From Cladorhizidae sp. MBARI D1340-BT2 (lineage: Eukaryota > Porifera > Demospongiae > Poecilosclerida > Cladorhizidae): a stretch of 64,000 nucleotides of DNA. A program made the position numbers and the translations under genes. Under the pieces are notes generated by a model that ran no database searches, was not told where the DNA came from, and saw only the letters and a list, made by a program, of their open reading frames with translations. Shown piece by piece: positions 13,301 through 25,300 of the stretch. The stretch covers positions 7,543,829 through 7,607,828 of the forward strand of contig JAQNBH010000005.1 of assembly GCA_028752905.1 (NCBI GenBank), in the 5' to 3' direction. Numbering within the stretch: the first letter of the stretch is position 1; the number at the start of each line of letters is the position of its first letter.

Positions 13301-16300
13301 ACCTGACTATACACTTTTAGTATTAGCACTGGAGGACCTGACTATACACTTTTAGTATTAGCACTGGAGGACCTCACTATACACTTTTAGTATTAGCACT
13401 GGAGGACCTGACTATACACTTTTAGTATTAGCACTGGAGGACCTGACTATACACTTTTAGTATTAGCACTGGAGGACCTGACTATACACTTTTAGTATTA
13501 GCACTGGAGGACCCGACTATACACTTTTAGTATTAGCACTGGAGGACCCGACTATACACTTTTAGTATTAGCACTGGAGGACCTGACTATACACTTTTAG
13601 TATTAGCACTGGAGGACCTGACTATACACTTTTAGTATTAGCACTGGAGGACCTGACTATACACTTTTAGTATTAGCACTGGAGGACCCGACTATACACT
13701 TTTAGTATTAGCACTGGAGGACCTGAACTATACACTTTTAGTATTAGCACTGGAGGACCTGACTATACACTTTTTAGTATTAGCACTGGAGGACCTGACA
13801 TATACAACTTTTAGTATTAGCACTGGAGGACCCGACTATACACTTTTAGTATGTAGCACTGGAGGACCTGACTATACACTTTTAGTATTAGCACTGGAGG
13901 ACCTGACTATACACTTTTAGTATTAGCACTGGAGGACCTGACTATACACTTTTAGTATTAGCACTGGAGGACCTGACTATACACTTTTAGTATTAGCACT
14001 GGAGGACCTGACTATACACTTTTAGTATTAGCACTGGAGGACCTGACTATACACTTTTAGTATTAGCACTGGAGGACCTGACTATACACTTTTAGTATTA
14101 GCACTGGAGGACCTGACTATACACTTTTAGTATTAGCACTGGAGGACCCTGACTATACACTTTTAGTATTAGCACTGGAGGACCTGACTATACACTTTTA
14201 GTATTAGCACTGAGAGGACCTGACTATACACTTTTAGTATTAGCACTGGAGGACCTGACTATACACTTTTAGTATGTAGCACTGGAGGACCTGACTATAC
14301 ACTTTTAGTATTAGCACTGGAGGGACCTGACTATACACTTTTAGTATTAGCACTGGAGAGGACCTTGACTATACACTTTTAGTATTAGCACTGGAGGACC
14401 TGACTATACACTTTTAGTATGTAGCACTGGATAGGACCTGACTATACACTTTTAGTATTAGCACTGGAGGACCTGACTATACACTTTTAGTATTAGCACT
14501 GGAGGAACCTGACTATACACTTTTAGTATTAGCACTGGAGGACCAGACTATACACTTTTAGTATGTAGCACTGGAGGACCTGACTATACACTTTTAGTAT
14601 TAGCACTGGAGGACCTGACTATACACTTTTAGTATTAGCACTGGAGGACCTGACTATACACTTTTAGTATTAGCACTGGAGGACCCTGACTATACACTTT
14701 TAGTATGTAGCACTGGAGGACCTGAACACTTTAGTATTAGCACTGGAGGACCTGACTATACACTTTTAGTATGTAGCACTGGAGGACCTGACTATACACT
14801 TTTAGTATTAGCACTGGAGGACCTGACTATACACTTTTAGTATGTAGCACTGGAGGACCTGACTATACACTTTTAAGTATTAGCACTGGAGGACCGACTA
14901 TACACTTTTAGTATTAGCACTGGAGGACCTTGACTATACACTTTTAGTATGTAGCACTGGAGGACCTGACTATACACTTTTAGTATTAGCACTGGAGGAC
15001 CTGACTATACACTTTTAGTATTAGCACTGGAGGACCTGACTATACACTTTTAGTATTAGCACTGGAGGACCTGACTATACACTTTTAGTATGTAGCACTG
15101 GAGGACCTGACTATACACTTTTAGTATTAGCACTGGAGGACCTGACTATACACTTTTAGTATTAGCACTGGAGGACCTGACTATACACTTTTAGTATTAG
15201 CACTGGAGGACCTGACTATACACTTTTAGTATTAGCACTGGAGGACCTGACTATACACTTTTAGTATTAGCACTGGAGGACCTTGACTATACACTTTTAG
15301 TATTAGCACTGGAGGACCTGACTATACACTTTTAGTATTAGCACTGGAGGACCTTGACTATACACTTTTAGTATTAGCACTGGAGGACCTGACTATACAC
15401 TTTTAGTATTAGCACTGGAGGACCTGACTATACACTTTTAGTATTAGCACTGGAGGACCTGACTATACACTTTTAGTATTAGCACTGGAGGACCCTGACT
15501 ATACACTTTTAGTATGTAGCACTGGAGGACCTGAACACTTTTAGTATTAGCACTGGAGGACCGACTATACACTTTTAGTATTAGCACTGGAGGACCTGAC
15601 TATACACTTTTAGTATTAGCACTGGAGGACCGACTATACACTTTTAGTATTAGCACTGGAGGACCTGACTATACACTTTTAGTATTAGCACTGGAGGACT
15701 GACTATACACTTTTAGTATGTAGCACTGGAGGAACCCGACTATACACTTTTAGTATTAGCACTGGAGGACCTTGACTATACACTTTTAGTATTAGCACTG
15801 GAGGACCCTGACTACACTTTTAGTATTAGCACTGGAGGACTTGACTATACACTTTTAGTATTAGCACTGGAGGACCTGACTATACACTTTTAGTATTAGC
15901 ACTGGAGGACCCTGACTATACACTTTTAGTATGTAGCACTGGAGGACCTGAATATACACTTTTAGTATTAGCACTGGAGGACCTTGACTATACACTTTTA
16001 GTATTAGCACTGGAGGACCTGACTATACACTTTTAGTATTAGCACTGGAGGACCCTGACTATACACTTTTAGTATTAGCACTGGAGGACCTGACTATACA
16101 CTTTTAGTATGTAGCCACTGGAGGACCTGACTATACTACTTTTAGTATTAGCACTGGAGGACCTGACTATACACTTTTAGTATTAGCACTGGAGGACCTG
16201 ACTATACACTTTTAGTATTAGCACTGGAGGACCTGACTATACAACTTTTAGTATTAGCACTGGAGGACCTGAATATACACTTTTAGTATTAGCACTGGAG

Positions 16301-19300
16301 GACCTGACTATACACTTTTAGTATTAGCACTGGAGGACCTGACTTATACACTTTTAGTATTAGGCACTGGAGGACCCGACTATACACTTTTAGTATTAGC
16401 ACTGGAGGACCTGACTATACACTTTTAGTATTAGCACTGGAGGACCTGACTATACACTTTTAGTATTAGCACTGGAGGACCTGACTATACACTTTTAGTA
16501 TTAGCACTGGAGGACCTGACTATACACTTTTAGTATTAGCACTGGAGGACCTTGACTATACACTTTTAGTATTAGCACTGGAGGACCGACTATACACTTT
16601 TAGTATTAGCACTGGAGGACCTGACTATACACTTTTAGTATTAGCACTGGAGGACCTGACTATACACTTTTAGTATTAGCACTGGAGGACCTGACTATAC
16701 ACTTTTAGTATGTAAGCACTGGAGGACCTTGACTATACACTTTTAGTATTAGCACTGGAGGACCTGACTATACACTTTTAGTATTAGCACTGGAGGACCT
16801 GACTATACACTTTTAGTATGTAGCACTGGAGGACCCTGACTATACACTTTTAGTATTAGCACTGGAGGACTCTGACTATACACTTTTAGTATTAGCACTG
16901 GAGGACCTGACTATACACTTTTAGTATTAGCACTGGAGGACCTGACTATACACTTTTACTATTAGCACTGGAGGACCTGACTATACACTTTTAGTATTAG
17001 CACTGGAGGACTTGACTATACACTTTTAGTATGTAGCACTGGAGGACCGGACTATACACTTTTAGTATTAGCACTGGAGGACCTGACTATACACTTTTAG
17101 TATTAGCACTGGAGGACCTCACTATACACTTTTAGTATGTAGCACTGGAGGACCTGACTATACACTTTTAGTATGTAGCACTGGAGGACCGGACTATACA
17201 CTTTTAGTATTAGCACTGGAGGACCTGACTATACACTTTTAGTATTAGCACTGGAGGACCTGACTATACACTTTTAGTATTAGCACTGGAGGACCTCACT
17301 ATACACTTTTAGTATTAGCACTGGAGGACCTGACTATACACTTTTAGTATTAGCACTGGAGGACCTGACTATACACTTTTAGTATGTAGCACTGGAGGAC
17401 CTGACTATACACTTTTAGTATTAGCACTGGAGGACCTGACTATACACTTTTAGTATTAGCACTGGAGGACCTGACTATACACTTTTAGTATGTAGCACTG
17501 GAGGACCGACTATACACTTTTAGTATTAGCACTGGAGGACCTGACTATACACTTTAGTATGTAGCACTGGAGGACCTGACTATACACTTTTAGTATTAGC
17601 ACTGGAGGACCCTGACTATACACTTTTAGTATTAGCACTGGAGGACCTGACTATACACTTTTAGTATTAGCACTGGAGGACCTGACTATACACTTTTAGT
17701 ATTAGCACTGGAGGACCTGACTATACACTTTTAGTATTAGCACTGGAGGACCTGACTATATACTTTTAGTATTAGCACTGGAGGACCTGACCTATACACT
17801 TTCTAGTATTAGCACTGGAGGACCTGACTATACACTTTTAGTATTAGCACTGGAGGACCTGACTATATACTTTTAGTATTAGCACTGGAGGACCTGACTA
17901 TACACTTTTAGTATTAGCACTGGAGGACTTGACTATACACTTTTAGTATTAGCACTGGAGGACCTTGACTATACACTTTAGTAGTAGCACTGGAGGACCT
18001 GACTATACACTTTTAGTATTAGCACTGGAGGACCTGACTATACACTTTTAGTATTAGCACTGGAGGACCTGACTATACACTTTTAGTAGTAGCACTGGAG
18101 GACCTGACTATACACTTTTAGTATTAGCACTGGAGGACCCGACTATACACTTTTAGTATTAGCACTGGAGGACCCGACTATACACTTTTAGTATTAGCAC
18201 TGGAGGACCTGACTATACACTTTTAGTATTTGCACTGGAGGACCTGACTATACACTTTTAGTATTAGCACTGGAGGACTTGACTATACACTTTTAGTATT
18301 AGCACTGGAGGACCTGACTATACACTTTTAGTATTAGCACTGGAGGACCTGACTATACACTTTTAGTATTAGCACTGGAGGACCCGACTATACACTTTTA
18401 GTATTAGCACTGGAGGACCTGACTATACACTTTTAGTATTAGCACTGGAGGACCTGACTATACACTTTTAGTATTAGCACTGGAGGACTTGACTATACAC
18501 TTTTAGTATTAGCACTGGAGGACCTGACTATACACTTTTAGTATTAGCACTGGAGGACCTGACTATACACTTTTAGTATGTAGCACTGGAGGACCTGACT
18601 ATACACTTTTAGTATTAGCACTGGAGGACCTGACTATACACTTTTAGTATTAGCACTGGAGGACTTGACTATACACTTTTAGTATTAGCACTGGAGGACT
18701 TGACTATACACTTTTAGTATTAGCACTGGAGGACTTGACTATACACTTTTAGTATTAGCACTGGAGGACCTGACTATACACTTTTAGTATTAGCACTGGA
18801 GGACCTGACTATACACTTTTAGTATTAGCACTGGAGGACCTGACTATATACTTTTAGTATTAGCACTGGAGGACCTGACTATACACTTTTAGTATTAGCA
18901 CTGGAGGACCTGACTATACACTTTTAGTATTAGCACTGGAGGACCTGACTATACACTTTTAGTATTAGCACTGGAGGACCTGACTATACACTTTTAGTAT
19001 TAGCACTGGAGGACCGACTATACACTTTTAGTATTAGCACTGGAAGGACCTGACTATACACTTTTAGTATGTAGCACTGGAGGACCTCAATATACACTTT
19101 TAGTATGTAGCACTGGAGGACTTGACTATACACTTTTAGTATTAGCACTGGAGGACCTGACTATACACTTTTAGTATGTAGCACTGGAGGACTTGACTAT
19201 ACACTTTTAGTATGTAGCACTGGAGGACCTGACTATACACTTTTAGTATTAGCACTGGAGGACCTGACTATACACTTTTAGTATTAGCACTGGAGGACCT

Positions 19301-22300
19301 GACTATACACTTTTAGTATTAGCACTGGAGGACCTGACTATACACTTTTAGTATTAGCACTGGAGGACCTGACTATACACTTTTAGTATTAGCACTGGAG
19401 GACTTGACTATACACTTTTAGTATTAGCACTGGAGGACTTGACTATACACTTTTAGTATGTAGCACTGGAGGACCTGACTATACACTTTTAGCATGTAGC
19501 ACTGGAGGACCTGACTATATACTTTTAGTATTAGCACTGGAGGACCGACTATACACTTTTAGTATTAGCACTGGAGGACCTGACTATACACTTTTAGTAT
19601 TAGCACTGGAGGACCTGACTATACACTTTTAGTATGTAGCAACTGGAGGACCTGAATATACACTTTTAGTATTAGCACTGGAGGACCTGACTATACACTT
19701 TTAGTATTAGCACTGGAGGACCTGAATATACACTTTTAGTATTAGCACTGGAGGACTTGACTATACACTTTTAGTATTAGCACTGGAGGACTTGACTATA
19801 CACTTTTAGTATTAGCACTGGAGGACCCTGACTATACACTTTTAGTATTAGCACTGGAGGACCTGACTATACACTTTTAGTATTAGCACTGGAGGACCTG
19901 ACTATACACTTTTAGTATTAGCACTGGAGGACTTGACTATACACTTTTAGTATTAGCACTGGAGGACCTGACTATACACTTTTAGTATTAGCACTGGAGG
20001 ACCTGACTATACACTTTTAGTATTAGCACTGGAGGACCTGACTATACACTTTTAGTATTAGCACTGGAGGACCTGACTATACACTTTTAGTATTAGCACT
20101 GGAGGACTTGACTATACACTTTTAGTATTAGCACTGGAGGACCTGACTATATACTTTTAGTATTAGCACTGGAGGACCTGACTATACACTTTTAGTATTA
20201 GCACTGGAGGACCTGACTATACACTTTTAGTATTAGCACTGGAGGACTTGACTATACACTTTTAGTATTAGCACTGGAGGACCTGACTATACACTTTTAG
20301 TATTAGCACTGGAGGACCTGACTATACACTTTTAGTATTAGCACTGGAGGACCTGACTATACACTTTTAGTATTAGTACTGGAGGACCTGACTATACACT
20401 TTTAGTATTAGCACTGGAGGACACATGTAGAGAGCATCTTTTGAATGTGAATTCAATCAAACCATGGTTTCTTTCTGGTGGAAGAGGGCTTGAATCTAGG
20501 TTTGCCCCTCCCCCTTCTACCCATCTTGCCTCCTCCTTCCCTGATCCCCCCTATAATTCCACAAACCCTGAACCCCCTATAATTTCACAAACTCTGATCC
20601 CCCCTATAATTCCACAAACCCAGATCCCCCTATAATTCCACAAACCCTGATCCCCCCTATGATTTCACAAACCCTGATCCCCCCTATAATTCCACAAACC
20701 CTGAACCCCCTATAATTTCACAAACTCTGATCCCCCCTATAATTCCACAAACCCAGATCCCCCTATAATTCCACAAACCCTGATCCCCCCTATGATTTCA
20801 CAAACCCTGATCCCCCCTAAAATTTCACAAACCCTGATTTCCCACCCCCTTGCCCTGATTTGTCTCCTTACGATTTCAAACCAACCAATTTCCCTCCCCA
20901 TTCACAAACCTCCCCCCCCCTCCTTATAATTACCCTTTGACTCGACTCACCCTCCCCAACAGGAAGCAATGGAGTTTGTAAGTTGAGATTCACTTTTTCC
21001 TTTCTACTTTTAGTTCTTATCACCCATAGGGACTATGACCTACCATAACTACTGCCGTGACAACACAGAGTGGATTGAAGAGGAAGGGGGTGACAATGGG
21101 AGCATGGGTACATGTAACTACATTCCAAAACTTACTCTCTTAGCAGCTATTTGAGAGACACCCACCACCTTCCCCTCGCTGTCCAGCACGTCTATTCCTT
21201 CCTTAAGCTCATGTCTTCTCATCAAGAAAGCGTTCAAGGAAGAAGCAGCCGCTGCCAGGATTAGTTGGAAGGCAAGAAGGAAGTGGAGGGAAGGAGGTGG
21301 GCATAATAAGGGAGATGGGTGAAGGAGAGAGAAAGGAGGAGAGAAGGGAGGGGGAGGAAAGAGACAGAGGTATGTCAAGAAGGAGAAAGGAGAAGAATGT
21401 ATGTAAGAGCAAGCAAAGAACAACCCCATCATCTCGTACATGTGGCTGGAAATGGAATGAATCTCTGCACAATCATCTTCTTAGCAGGGGAAAAGTGTTC
21501 TGCTTTTTGAAGGAGGATATTCAAGCTCAACTATTAAGTCATCGTCAAAACATATTAGGAATTTTGTTGAGAAAATGTTATTTCTATCAAACATACAGCA
21601 ATTCCCAGAGCTGCTGAGATAGCACCCACATATCCCTGCACAAATCTGCTCGCTGGAGTCTCCTGCAGCAACAACAACACACCCACGAGCAAGTGAAAAT
21701 AATAAACGTCGACAATATTGGTTACATTTAAAAATGACAGCCGCCTAAAACACATACACAAAAAAAAAGCAACCCATTCCTCGACTAGAACTCATTCGTG
21801 GCAGCTTGCTAGCAGCCTAGTGGTAGTTGTAGCCACTACTTTACATTTAAAAATGACAGCCGCCTAAAACACATACACAAAAAAAAAGCAACCCATTCCT
21901 CGACTAGAACTCATTCATGGCAGCTTGCTAGCAGCCTAGTGGAAGTTGTAGCCACTACTAGCTCCAGCAGTCTTCACAAACATAGTCGCCTCTCACACTC
22001 TCCTAGTCGGAGTAGCAGAAGGTTTCAACTCTTCCAATGTGTGGACATGATTCGCGATTATTATTTTTTAATAAATTGGTAAAGATCATCCTTCACTACC
22101 GATTGTCGGCTCAATTCTATATAGCTAGTGTAATTAATATCCCAGTGGAAATTGATTTACTGAGAATTCTTCCTAATAAAAGGGACTACATAGCAACGAA
22201 TATTCTATACCGAGATGCAGGGAGAGCTGTTCAGGAACAAACCACCGTCGCCAGGTGTTTTCTAACAATAGCTACTACTCACCGCCTTCATTGCTCGGCT

Positions 22301-25300
22301 TCATTGCTCGGCTTCTAAGGAGTCCCTTGGAGAGGAAAGAAGACAAGGAAATGGAAGAAAATAGAGGAAAAGCTCAGTCTGTGGTGGCCTAGAGGGACTA
22401 CACACAAACTAAAAAACATTGTGTGGTCCTTTAGAGCTCCATTGATATGAGTGCAGCCAGCACGACTATTAGTGGGCCTGGGCCTGATATGAAAACAGCC
22501 AGCACGACTATTAGTGGGCCTGGGCCTGATATGAAAACAGCCAGCACGACTATTAGTGGGCCTGGGCCTGATATCAATACAGTCAGCATGATTATTAGTG
22601 GGCCTGGGCCTGATATGAAACTAGTGGGCCTGATATGAACACAGCCAGTACTAGTGGGCCTGATATGAATGCAGCCAGCACAACTATTAGTGGGCCTGGG
22701 CAGGATATGAATACAGCCAGCACGACTATTAGTGGGCCTGGGCCTGATATGAACACAGCCAGCACTAGTGGGCCTGATATGAATGCAGCCAGCACAACTA
22801 TTAGTGGGTGTACTGCCAATAAGTGGGTCTTTTTTTTAGACCAACAGAAATGTCTCAACCTTACGCGGAGGGCAAAAACTCTCACCCAACACCTGCCCCT
22901 GCTCCTTCCCCCGAGTACTAATACTTTTTCAATTGTTGATAACGCAAAAAGTCTCCTACCTAAACTAAATGAACTGCACAATGTTGCTGGAGCTCAGAAT
23001 CCTTCCAATTGTATGCATGGATTTCTGGAGATTTACCGGACAACGAAATTTCATTTGAAGGCTATCAAATAGTCCGACCACCGACCGTGGGGTGGAGGTG
23101 CTATCAGATACATTCAAGCCTCACTCGACTGGGAAGCACTGCTCAAGGGGTCGACAATCCGGAATTTGTAGCTCCATCTGCCGTTCTGTTTAGTGATGTT
23201 TAAGCATCGTGTTCCTGCACCGACCCTCATCTTCACTGTTTCCTTATTTGATTAACATCTGTAACACTCTTGAGCATTTATCGCCATTTATCGCCCTGAT
23301 CCTTTACCAGATTTGTGCTGGTCCTTAATTAAATATATATATTTTTATAAAGCAAGATCACCCATTTTTGTTGTCAACTCAAGGTCCTCCTTCAGACCAT
23401 GTCACTATCGCAAGCTCTTCATACAGCAACACATACACACCAAGTGGCCATGCCTCTTTGATTGACTTGGCATTTTTTAAAAGCACAAACAAACAACTCC
23501 TAAATTGATGTCCTTCCTCGCTTGGCAAATTCTGACCACAATGGCCTTTCGTGCATTCAAATGGAGGCACTCTGAGAAACAAATTAAAACAGCATTAATT
23601 ATTTGTAACAGCAGGCCTGTCTGACCCACGTGTTGGATATTGGGAAGCAGCAAAATGGGTAGCAAAACTTTGTGAACGTAACATGCTTATGAACCTTGCT
23701 CCCACATTTAGGACAAAACTCGATATCTTCTCGTAAATATTTGGAGGCGGATTATGAAAAGGCTTGCAGGTGATAAATGAGACTAATTGGAAGAAATGTG
23801 CCAAATTTAAAGACTCAAAAGTACCAAGAAATTTCGTAGTACAGCTGTAAAAATGATGAGAAGTGCCAAGAATTCGCACTTTGAAAACTAAATGTCAAAT
23901 GACAATAAAGCTTTTTGGAAAGCTATGAAGTGCTTACTAAGCACATCCCAACATCCCAGCTCTCCACCTTCAAGGCACCAAGGCTGAGTCTGTGCTTGAC
24001 TAACCATCCCAGCTCTCCACCTTCAAGGCACCAAGGCTGAGTCTGTGCTCGACTACGCAACAGTCCACCATTCCAGCTCTCCACCTTCAAGGCTCCAAGG
24101 CTGAGTCTGTGCTTGATTTAAGCAATAGTCCACCATTCCAGCTCTCCACCTCCAAGGCACCAAGGCTGAGTCTGTGCTTGACTACGCAACAGTCCACCAT
24201 TCCAGCTCTCCACCTTCAAGGCACCAAGGCTGAGTCTGTGCTTGACTACGCAACAGTCCACCATTCCAGCTCTCCACCTTCAAGGCACCAAGGCTGAGTC
24301 TGTGCTTGACTACGCAACAGTCCACCATTCCAGCTCTCCACCTTCAAGGCACCAAGGCTGAGTCTGTGCTTGACTAAGCAACAGTCCACCACTCCAGCTC
24401 TCCACCTTCAAGGCACCAAGGCTGAGTCTGTGCTCGACTACGCAACAGTCCACCATTCCAGCTCTCCACCTTCAAGGCACCAAGGCTGAGTCTGTACTTG
24501 ACTATGCAACAGTCCACCATTCCAGCTCTCCACCTCCAAGGCACCAAGGCTGAGTCTGTGCTTGACTACGCAACAGTCCACCATTCCAGCTCTCCACCTT
24601 CAAGGCACCAAGGCTGAGTCTGTGCTTGACTACGCAACAGTCCACCATTCCAGCTCTGCACCTTCAAGGCACCAAGGCTGAGTCTGTGCTTGACTAAGCA
24701 ACAGTCCACCATTCCAGCTCTCCACCTTCAAAGCTGAGTCTGACTCCAAGAAAGCAAGTTTACTTAATAAATTCTTCTCACTGTTTCAATGAAGTTTCCT
24801 CTGCTGTCACCAATGCTACAATGTGAATAATCCCTCTGATCCTGAGGAGCATTTTTGTAGACCTGTAGAATGCTCTTTTATATCCCGTCCATGGCTTCGT
24901 TGAAAGATAGCGGTCCAAATGGAATCTCGGCCCACATGCTTACAAGCACTGCTCATGGTGTTACCCCATCTATCACCAAACTGTCCAACATTAGACAAGG
25001 GCATTTCCTTGATTGCTATTGTTTCAATGCCAAAATCCAGCAACCACAGTCAGGGTTTCATTTAGAAAATTGTCCAAGGGGGGCAACTGGAGGAATCTGG
25101 ATATTAAGGGGGAGGGCATGATGTCAAGCACTTATCAACATCAATAAGAATTTTAATAATACAATTTCCAAGGGGGGGGGGGGGGGGGGGGGTGGCAAAA
25201 AGGTTCCGTTCCCCCCCCCCCCCCCCCCCCCTAAATGAAACCCTGAGTCCAGTGATTGGGCCATATTTCCTTCAGTGGTAAGCAAAATGTTAGAATGGTA

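Noticed and set aside
9271..20422. CRISPR-like array or centromeric satellite
   Set aside because: Units are directly adjacent with no spacers, and the array lies in a eukaryotic intron between in-phase exons.
20960..21117. Plus-strand exon-like pieces (CAG/GAAGC...TTT/GTAAGT, then an open frame after TTTTAG)
   Set aside because: They are antisense to SFXN5 intron 10, very short and match no family; the splice-like strings look coincidental.
22447..23072. Thr/Ser/Gly-Pro repeat protein (TISGPGPDM)
   Set aside because: A 42-bp minisatellite is fused by chance to LINE endonuclease remnants.
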